The notes under the pieces were generated by a model. The model was not told the DNA's origin. It searched no databases and worked only from the letters and a program-made list of their open reading frames with translations. A stretch of 64,000 nt of DNA from Laguncularia racemosa (Eukaryota; Streptophyta; Magnoliopsida; Myrtales; Combretaceae), in the NCBI GenBank assembly GCA_037954665.1, contig JBBMOL010000116.1, forward strand, positions 2,446,807-2,510,806. The letters run 5' to 3'. Each line of letters starts with the position of its first letter. Position 1 is the first letter of the stretch. Shown piece after piece: positions 34,687 to 45,960 of this stretch. Made by a program: the position numbers and the translations under genes.

Positions 34687-37260
34687 CTAAAATAAATCAT
34701 CACAATTTCCACCATCTCTCTCATCCATATCATCATCATCATTTGCATCTTCATCATCTTCTTCTTCATCAATGTCAACATCATCATGAGGTGTACTGCT
34801 ACCAATGATTTCCATATCCTTTAATTCCAAAATTTTTGAAGTTCCTATTTGCATTTCAACTTCAACATTATCAATATCATGAAGGTCCAAATCACTTGGG
34901 ATTAGGGAATTACTGACAAGACCCTCCAAATTGACATAAGCACCAATTTCGTCCTCCTCCACATCATCTTTATCTTTATCCCCTAGACTTGGAAAGAAAT
35001 GCAACACACCTTGACCTTCATTCTCATATGGTGAGTCAAACACATTTTCTTCTTCAACTATCCATTCATCATCAGATGAGAGATCTTCAACAGTGAAAGT
35101 AGAAGTGTCAATGTCAGCAATGCATCTTTCTTTCCTATTTCTTAATTTCAAGTTATGCATTACAAAGACTAAATCATTCATCTTTTGTTGATGCAGCCTA
35201 TTCCTCCTTTTGGTATGGACCTGAAAATGAAAAAGGTTATACATAACTTTATAAGATTCATAATCTTAATAAGTAATAAATAATAATATATATAATTGAA
35301 TAAAAGAACTATTTGTATCGTACCATTTCAAATGCACTCCAATTTCACTCACAACCTGAAGAACTACAAGTCAAACTTAAAACACGAATAGCAAACTTTT
35401 GTAGTTCTGGGCATTCATCTCCATATGAATCCCACCATTTAGCTGGAGCTTTTTTGTTTCTTGCTAACCTTGCAGCTTCAATGCCAAATAGTCCCTTAGC
35501 ATCCTTAAATCTTTCAAGTTGCAAATCAATCTTACACCTTTCTGTTGGATTAGAAACCATACGCTTTATGCAACCATATAATCCAATCTTAACATCGGCA
35601 TCAACTTTAAAATCATCACTATAATGATAATGAGGATTCAAATAATAAGCTGCAGCATGCAATGGTCTATGAAGTTGAAGCTCCCATCTCTTGTCAATAA
35701 TCTTGAAGATAGGTTCATAACTACATTAAATAAATATGATTTCAATTTAGAAATGAAACTTTAAAATTAGCACTAAACAAAATATATATATATTATATAT
35801 ATATAGCTAACAAGTTACGATATTACCTTTTCTTCACATTGTTGAAGTTTGCTTTAATTTTCTGCTTAGCACGATCCATTTCTGGATAAATGAAACCCAT
35901 AGCTGGTTGATCATTAGAATCCACTAATCTAAGCACTTTAATCAAGGGAAATGCAGCTTTAAGGCAAACAATAACATTCTTCCAAAACCACTTGTTGAAT
36001 CCGCTTTCCATCACTTGTGGTCGAATACTTACATGATTTCCAATGACTAGAAGTGAACATCATCATCAATGCAGTTTTCAACTCACAAAGGCAACCTAAT
36101 GTCAAATATGAAGTGGCAAAACGAGTTGCACCAGGTCTAATCAAGTCTCTCCCTTTAGTGTATCTTCTCAAAATTGAGATAAGTATAGTCCTGGAATAAA
36201 TATATGTAGTAATTCGCCTTCCTTTTGCAATTATCCCCTGATGGATCTTCAAATTCTTCTCAAAGTCTTCCAAGATCAAATCGATGCAATGTGCAGCACA
36301 AGGTGTCCAATATAAGCATTTTCTCTTCTCCATCAATTTTTCTCCTGTTGCTTTATAATTTGCAGCATTATCTGTAATAACTTGTATAACATTTTCCTCT
36401 CCAACCTTCTCCACAATATCATCTAACATTGCCAAAACTTTGTCGGTTGTCTTGGATACATCAGAAGCATCTATAGATGATAAGAAGACTGTTCCTTTAG
36501 GGCTATTAACTAAGAAATTGCATATGGAACGCCTCTTTCTATCAGTCCATGCATCAGACATAATAGAGCAACCTGTTTTTTTCCATTCAGCTTTGTAGTC
36601 ATTAAGAAGTTCCATTGTTCGAGCTACTTCTTTCTTCAAACAAGTCACCCTTAGCTCATGATAAGAAGGAGGTTTAAGCCCACATCCATATCGACCAACC
36701 ACTTGAAGCATCTTCACAAACTTTGGATTTTTGACACAATTAAATGGAATTGCACTAGTATAGAAAAAACGAGCAATTTGTTGGCTACATTCTTCTCTCA
36801 AATCTTTCTTCATGAATTGGTTAATTGTACCTTGCATTGCTCGTGTTCCACTTTCACAAATTTTTTTTTTTTTTGGTTTCAGAAAGAAGTCCATGCAATT
36901 CCTTTCTTTTTTGTTTATCCCTATTTGCTCCACCTCATCATCAGCATCATCAGAATCTTCAATGCCATGAATTTGCTTTCTCTTCATTTCTGATAATTTT
37001 GCCGCTCTTAGCAGCATTGTTAACATTTCATTTTTTACATCATCCGGGACACTGGTGCATGGCTCTACATCTTTACGTGTACACCCCAAGTGATTCTTGA
37101 ATCTGTAAATGCCTCCACTAACAACTTTATTACAATACTTACATTTAACTTTTTTCCCATTATTGTCTACATCAATTCCATGCCCCCAACCTACATCAGA
37201 TCTACTTCCAAGTGAATTCTTTCTTTTCGAACTCTCTCTAGATGATTTGGAAGATGACAT
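34687..37260 (-). pseudogene. hAT transposase (BED finger, DUF659, hATC), two lesions
   Basis: Exons read on the minus strand: 37260-35827, 35720-35324 and 35220-34687, with GT...AG introns of about 106 and 103 bp. ATG at 37260 gives a Ser/Lys-rich start, then a BED zinc finger (CKYCNKVVSGGIYRFKNHL, with the downstream Cys). DUF659 is around SIMSDAWTDRKRRSICNFLV and SSIDASDVSKTTDKV. The DNA-cleavage core has ITDNAANYKATG and TPCAAHCIDLIL. The hATC dimerisation part is in exon 2 (KAPAKWWDSYGDECPELQKFAIRVLSLTCSSSGCE), followed by the RRNRLHQQKMNDLVFVMHN region and an acidic tail. Lesions: a frame break near 35985 (VVL versus FWKNVIV) and TGA at 35347-35345 where the family has Arg (CGA to TGA). 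Otherwise it looks complete. Confidence 0.9.
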
Positions 37261-37811
37261 TTTAACTCAATCGATGCTTAAAATCCTATAAGAAAAAAAA
37301 AAAGAAAAAGAAAAAAAGGAGTAAAGAGAGCTATGGTAGAAAGTAGAAAACTAGAAACCATAAACTATAAAGTACTATTACATATTCACAAATTACATAT
37401 ATAAAGTAAATTTCTCATGCTCATGCTCATGTAAGATGTAACAAGTAATTACTAATTACAATTTACAACTAGAAGAGATAGCAAGAAAAATAACTATAAA
37501 AGTTTTCTTTAAATCATCATCAAGAAAAGGAAAGCAAAACATAAGGGGTAAGGGTAACAAGCTTTACATTCCATAAAGCTAGAAAAATGATTATATTATA
37601 AATTTATAACTAAGTAATATAATCCCATTTCCAAATTATAACAATATAACTTAGCACACCACATGCTCAACCTAAACCCTCCAAATGCAACTTGTATGAA
37701 GGATTAAGTTTCTCTGGAATTGGATTTATTGATATTTAAGCACATAATACATTTGGATGGGATATCAACTTGGATTGAGATAGGATAAGATAAGAAAACA
37801 CAAAGAAAAAT

Positions 37812-38105
37812 GCTTCGAAAATACACAGAAGTATACACGGTTGAAGGCACGGCCGTGTGTTGAGCTTCGAAAATACACAGAAGTACACACGGTTAAACAC
37901 ACGGTTGAATGCACGGTCGTGTGTTGAGCTTAGAAAATACACAGAAGTACACACGGTTGAACACACGGTTGAATGCACGGCCGTGTGTTGAGCTTAGAAA
38001 ATACACAGAAGTACACACGGTTGAAGGCACGGCCGTGTGTTGAGCTTGGAAAATACACAGAACAGAAGTATACACGGTTAAGTACACGGTTGAAGACACG
38101 GCCTT
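37812..38105 (-). repeat. Tandem repeats upstream of the transposase (about five units of 52-64 bp)
   Basis: Each unit has GAAAATACACAGAAGTA, one or two ACACGGTT words and the palindrome CACGGCCGTG (perfect at 37848-37857, 37976-37985 and 38028-38037), then TGTTGAGCTT. The array lies between the transposase start and the right terminus, where hAT elements often carry subterminal transposase-binding repeats. That role is inference. Confidence 0.85.
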
Positions 38106-39529
38106 GAAAGCCATCAACCCATTCAAATACCCATTCACAATCACAACTCACAAGCATAAAAATTCCCATGATACACTACATTACAACTGTACAAGTACAA
38201 GTATAGTCATACAAGTCATACCTAACACAAAAATCGTGTCTATGAAGATGGATCTCAACTCGTTGGCGGGTGGCCTGCTGCAAGAACGATCGCTGGTTCG
38301 CTGCTCAGTATTCTTTGTCCTAATAGTATCAAGTATAAAATCAGCTCACTGCTCAGTGTGGAAGTGGATGCGGAACGAAGGATCGCTGGCTCGCTTCTCC
38401 TTTCTCGTCGTCGTCGTCGCTTTTCACCGTCTGGTCTGTCTCTCACTGTCTCTCTCTCTCTTCAACGTACACGAATAGCAGCAGCAGCAACGCAAGCCGA
38501 AAATTGCAAAGGATGTGCTGGGTTGCCGATTGGGCTGGGCTGGGTTGGGCTGGGTTGGGCTTGGATCCAATCCGAATGGATTTAAGCCTGCAATTGGATA
38601 ATTGTGTGGAATCGGTAAACACGTGTAGAATCACGATTTTGAACGATTTTACTGTTCAAAATCGCGATTTTACTCCGATTTTGAAACTTTCTGATTTTGT
38701 AGGCGAGTTAACTAGGATTATATATGTAAACTCGTAAAAACGTAGAAACGTACGAGTTGAAACGCGATTTTGACAACCTTGCTTGTAATTTTCATTTAGG
38801 GCTAGCCACCTTAAAAGTGGCAAACTTGTAATTTTGACTACTTTTTAACCCTAGGAGCAACAAGTATAAATACTTGCTTAAGAGAGGGTTTGAGAAGGCA
38901 AATATTTTGTAGAATTGAGAGTTCATTTTCACATGAGGATTAAGGTTCCTAATTGTCATTAGACTCTTATCAATTTCAATCCCAAGAGTTGAAATTGTGG
39001 CGAGTGCAACACCTTGAAATTGTAAGTAGTATCAATTTCATTTTGTTGTGATTTCTTTTCTTCTCTAGTGTGTCATATCTAGGGATGAATTGAGATAGTT
39101 CTTGGATAGATTTGCTTCTTATTATTTTTGAATTCTTGTGTTTAATTAAGATCCTTTACATTTGAATTCGGTTCTTCCTTGAAGATTACTTCTTGAAACG
39201 TGATTATCACTTGTGGAAAGGGGTTCTTAGAATTGAAGATTTCTTTTGAATTTGTGGATTATTCACGTGGATTATATGTGATTAGTGTGATGTTAGAAGA
39301 GATTATCATTGTGGTATTACAATTATAACTTTGAGCATTTGGAATTCATTACATCTTACTAGGGTTCACGTGAATTTTGCCCTTTTTGGAACCGGTTTTG
39401 TTGTTGACTTGAGTTTGTTTTTCTTAAGTCTTTTAATTGTGCTTCCAAGTGGATTTAGGCACATCAACCAACCTACGAAGTTACAAAAAATCCTACATAC
39501 ATCATAAACAAGTTGAAAGAAGATTATCA

Positions 39530-40320
39530 TTATTGGCTAGAGGGAGGAAGATTAGAAGAAGCTTTAGCCATGTGCTTTGTTTGCTCTACCTTAGGTAGCT
39601 CGAGAGGCATTGCTTTAATTGGAGGAACATGATCTTTTAGGGGATTAGAGCTTGGAAGAGGGAGGACCTCATTAGCAAAAGCATCCTTTGGGCTTGCCTC
39701 TACTTCAATTGTATCATCCATAGCTCCTAGAAAGGCTTTTGATTCTTATGAAGGGTCAACATCATTGTCCTCTAACTCTTTGAGATCAAGGCATGAGTGT
39801 CGCTTAGAGCAACTTATTTTGCTACATTAAAACCATCATTGTAGATCTCCCCCTAAAGCTTGGCCCATTGCTTGCTATTCATGATCACAAAATACACCTT
39901 TTACTTCCAGGTGCTAGCCTCCCATTTAAACTCCTTGATATGAGCCTAATGATGCCTTAAATCATCTTTAAGCTTTACAATCCTCTCTCTATACTACTTA
40001 TCCCTATCCTCAAAGGAGCAAACCAAGGGTCTCAAGACAATCAGCTCTTCTTGGAACTTAGATAACTAGTGAGAAAAGTTGTCGATTTTATTCTCAAGAA
40101 ACCCCTTCTCCTTTTGAGCTTTGGACAATTCATCCTAAAGGATAGCATTCTTTCTTACGACATTCTTTATTTGACAACCAAGTGTGTCAACATAAGCACT
40201 AGTCTCCTTCATGAGCTCTTTTAGGGTAGCTACCTTCTTCCTTACCTAGGCTTCTGCATCCTCAACATCTTGTTTCACGTTTATTAAGCCAAATCTCTTC
40301 GAGTTACCCTAAAATGAAAA
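39530..40320 (-). pseudogene. Coiled-coil protein remnant
   Basis: On the minus strand one frame reads, through several TAG/TAA codons, a heptad-rich sequence: VATLKELMKETSAYVDTLGC, KNVVRKNAIL, ELSKAQKEKGFLENKID, EELIVLRPLVCSFEDRD, YRERIVKLKDDLRHH, ending near 39530 with a Pro/Lys-rich tail (39721-39530 open). Most stops sit where CAG, CAA or TGG would fit. It resembles the coiled-coil C-terminal parts of plant transposon-associated proteins, but I cannot name a family. Confidence 0.45.
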
Positions 40321-41416
40321 TGGGACTCCTTAAGCCCTATCATCTAGCCCAAGGAGTCAAACCCAAGTGTATTTATTTTATCACAAAGTGGTTGATCCAC
40401 TTTGTGCATAATTTAGACCTAATGTGTCTTATTAACATCTTTCACTTAACAAGGTCTATAAAATTTATCATTCACTTTAAGAAAGAAATGGAGTCTATCA
40501 AATAAATCTTTAATTTATTTTGAATATATTTAGTGATGTTTCTCTTGACATGTAACCAAATTCTTAGGTTCTATCGTTAGAATCAAAGATTCTTACACTA
40601 TGTAGTAGCCTAGATTATTACACAAACCTTTTAAGGTTGTAACATTTAGGTCTGATGATTTTTAAATAGCACAAGCACTATCTTGCATCTAAATTTGTTT
40701 TCGATAACAAAAGATACCTAACCCTATAAAATCAACCCTTAGAATTACAACCATTTGTATTATAATCTTGAATTATTGTAAGTAGAAAAAGCAAAGTGAC
40801 TCCTTTAATTTTTGGGTGTTACATCATTTGAACCTTTATATAATGTTTACTTATGTGATGCCATTTTGACACCGAATGTTTCTCTCTTTCTCTCTCTCTT
40901 TCAACCATGGCAAAAGAGTAAATTTATTTCCAACAATAGTATGACTGGATCAACCATGAATATAAGGATAAAATTTTTAATATAAGAGAAAAAGACCTCT
41001 ACAAAATAAATCTAAATTAAAAAAAAAACAAAGAAGTAGAAATAAACGAATTTGATTTTAGGGCTCTTGCTTTCTTCACCAAATGATCTTGAGGTTTATT
41101 TGCTTCTTTATATATGTGGGTAATTGATGCCTAAGTAAGAGACATCAAATGGAGAGAAATATTTGAATCATGTACCAAGCTTTCCATTTTAACTTGCACC
41201 CATTTTTAATCCAGTGAAAAGTTGTGCTGGAATCAACCTCAATAGTGATATTTCAAATGCATATTTGATAGCAAAATTGTAAACTTGGTTCAATTGTCGA
41301 CAACTCAATTAAGTCAATGGAGCAATGGCTTGAAACCCAACCAAATGTAAGCACCAATCTACCTAATGAATCACTTAATAATCCCCCTTTTGTTGATGTT
41401 TCTGATGATATAGAAC
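40321..41416. other. No gene seen before element F
   Basis: AT-rich, with only short unrecognised frames. Confidence 0.4.
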
Positions 41417-44400
41417 TGTAAACACATGGTTAAATATATGTATATATTTATAATTATTAAATAATTAATATAATATATGACTAAAGTTAATTAAATAAAT
41501 AAGATTAGATGGGGGCAATTAAGTCTTTTCCTAGCTAAGGTATAAAAGATACACTAACCTAAGGTTTCTCTCTTTTCCCTCATTTGCGCACTTATAAACA
41601 GAATCCTAAGAGAGAGAGAGACCTTATAAGGACCTACAAGCAACCTAAAGGAAAACCGCAAAACAAGTTCAAATCTATCAAGTAAGGGTTGTAATTATCA
41701 ATGTTGTTCATGTTGGTGACAAACTAGTGAATTTACAAACCAACTTGTTAACTCATTGTTAAGATACAAAACGAGACAAAAAAAAAAAAAGGCATAGAAG
41801 TCAATCAAATTAGGAGTTCCAATTACAATCCTAACCAAGTAAGTGCCTAAGAACCAATTATGCATTAGGATTAGTAAATACTTTGATCAATTGGGCTTCG
41901 AATCATAGAATTTAAGTTTATGAACAAAATTAGAGAAAAGGGAATAAGGGTTCGTGATAAATAGTCTGTACACGATCAAATACATGCCCATATACCTACC
42001 CATGTAGAAACATAAGTATGTATAGTAAGGTACATGCATAGTTGTCAAAATTGCGAGTTAACTCGCACATTTCTACGATTTTACAAGTTAGTGAGCACAT
42101 TCTTAGTTAACTTGCATGTAAAAACGTTTTTGAGGTAAAATCGTGATTCCACATATGGAATCGGTAAAATCGTGAGTCCACTAGCGTTTTTACGTTTCTA
42201 CTACAAGGTCTTATTTTCCATCAACAGAAGGAAAATAGTATTTTTAACTTTCTAACTTTTTTTCTAAATTTTAACTATTTCTAACTTTCTGTTCTTACTT
42301 TTTTCCATCTGTTCCTTTTGTTTAGTAGAAACTTGAAACTTCACCCTCTTATCATGCAATTACAAGTGAAAAAGAGAATATATAGTAACAGCTATTCGTG
42401 GGCCTTAGCCCAAACTTTTAATGAATAAATATGGGCTTAATTACTAAAATCCCTCTTGTGTCTAAAGGGCGTTGCCCCTTTGAGACCCCCGCCAAGACCC
42501 ACGTGCTTTCCTATCGTAGGGGAGTATGAGCCACACCCTAACATGTTCGTTGGTCATCACTCGTCGCTTGTTGATGTATTACATTGCTTTGAAGTCTTCG
42601 TGTTCGTGTTCATCGATTGTCAGTCTTCTTGTTCCTATTTGTGATCATGTTCGTATTAAGCACTCATGTTTGATTGCTACAACTTTCCTTATTTTAATTA
42701 ATATTTTTGTAATAATAAATAAAATAAAGGATAGATAACTTTAACTTTATAAGAATTTTTTAGATTTTTAATTTTATAGGAAAGGTATAAATGTATTTAT
42801 ATTTCTATCTTTTCAATATCTCATAGTTATAATACTTTTAAATATATATTGTTATGTAAATATGTTTTGAATTAATAATCACACATAGTGCAAAATTTTA
42901 CCTATTAATATATAATTTTGAAGGCTTTTCTTGTTATAGTACCTTTTTTGTTATTTACTTTTGGTTAATACTTATTTGTCATTGTTTTTATATTACTCGT
43001 TTCTAATGGTATATCTTTGCTATCAACTTTTATTTATTAGTAATTTCTTAAAGTCACAATTGATTTTTAAATTTTATCTATTATCTTTTAGCTTTTGTAT
43101 ATATAACTAGATGAAACTCGCTTTATACATGATTTATCATTTTAAAAATAAAATATCTATATTAAAAAACTTATGCTTCATTATCTATATTATGACTTTT
43201 ATTACAAATTTGCAATTTATCACCAAAATAAATGTTGAATTTCCTTATTTATATTATCCATTATATTTTTTAATGACTATTGTAAGTAAATTTATAATAT
43301 TTGGAAGTTATTTTAAATAGGTTGTAGGAACTTACGTTTCTACATTCCATTTCTATGTTCCGACTCCACGGACCCCTCAACGATTCTATGTAAAATTACG
43401 ATTTTGATAGCCTTGGGTACATGGATGAAGAGCATGCTCATGTACTTAGGCATGTCAAAATTGTAAAATCTATATAAAGGTACACGGTCGAATACACAAC
43501 CGTGTACTTAGGCATGCTGAAATAGCATTTTGCAAAGAAAGGTACACAACTAAATATAAGACCATATACTTGAGCATTCTAAAATCACTTTGTAGATAGA
43601 AAAATACATGGCCACTAACATGGCCATGCTTTAGCTAGTGTTCCTCTATATAGCCTCTCACATGATCGTGTTGTCTTGGAACACTTATACTTTAATTTTA
43701 AATTGTATTTCCATGATTATAAACTATGATAGAAGCACGATAGGACTTTAAGGAAGGGAATTATACAATTGGAATATACCTAATCAATTAGCAAACCTAG
43801 ATTACTTGTAGAATAGAACTAAGTGTAGTTATTTATAATTGAATAGGTTTACATCATTTCCTTAGGGATGCAACGGACTATAGTAGAAACATCCTTCCAA
43901 GTACATGCTTATCTTGTTCTATTGCTTACAGTTGTCAGTGTAGTTGTTTAAATGAATTTAAATATTATATGAGCAAAATTTGTTTGTTGCATGTGCTTGG
44001 CTTAGCCTAGGGACTTGTAGTAACAGATCCCTAGGGGACACTTTGATAATTGGTATGTCACGTTGTCCCTAGTGGAGTTGTGTATCAAAATGTTCCAAGG
44101 TAGATTAGGGCTAGATGGGGCCCATAGTGGTAATTCTCATTAAGACTCTATATTTATGTAAATATTGTATGTGTATCGAGGTCATAAGTACCCCTGTGTT
44201 GTATGTTGATTAATGAAGATAAACAAACTGATGAATCGATGTGTTGTATACTATTGTTGCATATATGCATGTGATATTGTTATTATGTGGCATGTGTATG
44301 TCGGTGTAATAATCATGTACTAGGCTTAAGCTCATCCCTTTTTATTTTTCAATTGTAGGCGAGAACGATGAACATATCGACTATGATGAGAATGGGAATT

Positions 44401-44718
44401 TGGTAGGACATTATGTAGATGAATATAAGAGAGAACATTATTATTATGTTGATGAAGAATGATAGGAAATTAAGGAAGAACTAATATTAGAACTTCAAGT
44501 TGTTAAACTAAGAATATGGAGATAATTACTAGATTCCTAATGATGTCAATTATTATATGAGGATAAATGCTTACCATGAATTATAATTTGGGATTATCTA
44601 TATCGTTTTAAATAATAAGGATTGGAATGACATACTTGAGAGTCATTCATTTCTTTTATTGAAGTTATATTAGTATGAATACAAAGTGAAGATGAATAGG
44701 TCTAAGGTTATATGGAGA
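41417..44718 (+). repeat. 5' LTR of element F (interrupted)
   Basis: Matches 50931-52725 on both sides of the hAT insert. The 3' end is approximate. It contains a GGTATAAAAGA promoter-like site near 41540 and a series of ~60-bp units with GGTACACGG...CCGTGTACTTAGGCATG around 43416-43620. The 5' copy has an extra ~100 bp near 44.5 kb relative to the 3' copy. Confidence 0.75.
42037..43415. mobile_element. Non-autonomous hAT element (1379 bp)
   Basis: Flanked by a perfect 8-bp duplication GGTACATG (42029-42036 and 43416-43423). Its ends, CATAGTTGTCAAAATTGCG and the complement of CAAGGCTATCAAAATCGTAA, are decayed versions of the 34359-38781 hAT termini. The subterminal ~60 bp also match (for example a GGGGTCCGTGGAGTCGGAAC-type block at the right end). 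It has no transposase and is probably a deletion derivative mobilised in trans. Confidence 0.9.
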
Positions 44719-44724
44719 TGCTCC

Positions 44725-45960
44725 ATAGGAAAGATATCCTCAAGGACCACCTCATTAGGGAGCCCTAGATCAAGCAAATGTCACAACTACGTAATTGCTA
44801 AAGACTGTCAATGCGCTAATAAGGATGTTGGCATAGCAGCAACAACAGGCCATGAGACCTGTTAGGCCTGCAAAATAACCATGTAGATTAGACATGTTTG
44901 TTAGGCTTACAAAGGAGTTTCATCTATGGGTTAATGATTCAATAGAGGCTAAGCATTAGATCAATGAGATAGGAAGATATTTGAAGCATTTATGGGAAGG
45001 TAAAATTTGCTCTATATATGTTGAAGGGATTAACTACTGATTAGTGAACTAGTAAATCCAAGTTAATAGGAACTCCTATCTAGTAGCAAAGATTCAATGA
45101 GCTATTTTATGAGAAATATTTTCCTAACAATATCGAGGACGAGATGGAGGTTAAATACTATAATCGCCAGCAAGGGAATTAGACTATAGAAGCATATGAA
45201 GCAAAGATGAGTCGCTTAATGAAATTCTTGCCATAATCAGTTAGAATTGATGATGCCTCAAGAGCAGGAAGATTTTTCAGAGGCTTGGAGCTTAACCTCC
45301 AACATGAAGTGGAAGCCTTCTAACTAATCACTTATGCAAAGGTTATTGATAAGGCAAAATTCTTGGAGCAAAGTAAGAAGAGAACAGAGGAGCAACTGTC
45401 CCATAGATCGAGAATTGCTTTGGGAAAAAGGCCCACCTCAGAATAACATATGTAGATAAAGGAAAGTGGCTAGCAGTGTATCAAGCCAGACTTGTGACTT
45501 ATGCACCTAAACCTCTTCAAACTAGGTCAGCACCTTTAGCATTACCTCCACCACCACAAACAGGACTAGGGAGGAGATGTCCCAAGTGTTTGGGACCACA
45601 TGAGATATAGTAATGCAATTGGCCCAAAGGGGCATGTTTCTCCCATGGTAAGATAGGACACCTTAAGAGGAACTATACAAAAAGATTCATCCCTCAGATT
45701 TTTTGCTACACCTGTAAGCAGAGGGGACATAGGTCATTTGAATGTGGTGCCTCCGATAATCAAACGGCTGCAACTCAACAATTCTAAGCACAACAGCCAA
45801 TAAAATTTACACCTAGAGGACTAATGGATAGACCTCAACATTCTGGACCAAGACAAAGGGCACCTAGTCAAGTATTTACATCATAACAACAGTAGTAGCA
45901 AGATGCTCCAAAATAGGATATCATTGTAGGTACACTACTTATTAACTTAAATACCGCCTA
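44725..45960 (+). pseudogene. Gag of element F with CCHC knuckle
   Basis: Frame-broken. The gag core is readable around 45080-45370 (FNELFYEKYFPNN, YEAKMSRLMKFLP, FFRGLELNLQHEVEAF). A degraded knuckle (CPKCLGPHE ... CFSHGKIGHLKRNY) lies near 45580-45690, then an intact CX2CX4HX4C knuckle, CYTCKQRGHRSFEC, at 45704-45745. Stops lie between blocks. Confidence 0.8.

Larger units (their letters stand above)
34359..38781 (-). mobile_element. hAT DNA transposon, nearly autonomous (4423 bp)
   Basis: Perfect 19-bp terminal inverted repeats, CAAGGTTGTCAAAATCGCG and its complement, at 34359-34377 and 38763-38781. They are flanked by the perfect 8-bp duplication CTTGTAAT (34351-34358 and 38782-38789), the hallmark of hAT elements. 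It encodes a three-exon BED/DUF659/hATC transposase on the minus strand. It inserted into the 3' LTR of element B, so it is younger than B. A non-autonomous relative lies at 42037-43415. Confidence 0.97.
28356..39466 (+). mobile_element. LTR retrotransposon B (gag-only), with two nested inserts
   Basis: Bounded by TG...CA and a perfect 5-bp duplication ACCAA (28351-28355 and 39467-39471). After subtracting the 2146-bp insert plus 5-bp duplication in the 5' LTR and the 4423-bp hAT plus 8-bp duplication in the 3' LTR, both LTRs are exactly 1041 bp. This independently supports all four boundaries. LTR divergence is about 3% by eye, lower than in A. The internal region (31548-33994, only 2.4 kb) encodes Gag and a tail but no protease, RT or integrase. 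LTR ends, primer site, leader and C-terminal tail resemble the gag-less elements A, C and E. Confidence 0.95.
33995..39466 (+). repeat. 3' LTR of element B, interrupted by a hAT element
   Basis: LTR sequence is 33995-34358 and 38790-39466 (the CTTGTAAT duplication is counted once). It follows the purine tract GAGGAGA. The palindromic TATA region at 38860-38879 has one mismatch. It ends ACATCA, followed by ACCAA. Confidence 0.9.

Noticed and set aside
37812..38105. CRISPR-like regularly spaced repeats
   Set aside because: Units are contiguous, of variable length (52-64 bp), without unique spacers, and lie inside a plant hAT transposon.
37730..38169. Overlapping Cys/Val-rich frames over the hAT repeat array
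   Set aside because: Three overlapping frames simply translate the tandem repeat; no independent coding evidence.
38104..38585. Possible small genes near the right end of the hAT element
   Set aside because: Short overlapping frames in both strands over simple GGGCT repeats; better explained as the 5' untranslated and subterminal region of the transposon.
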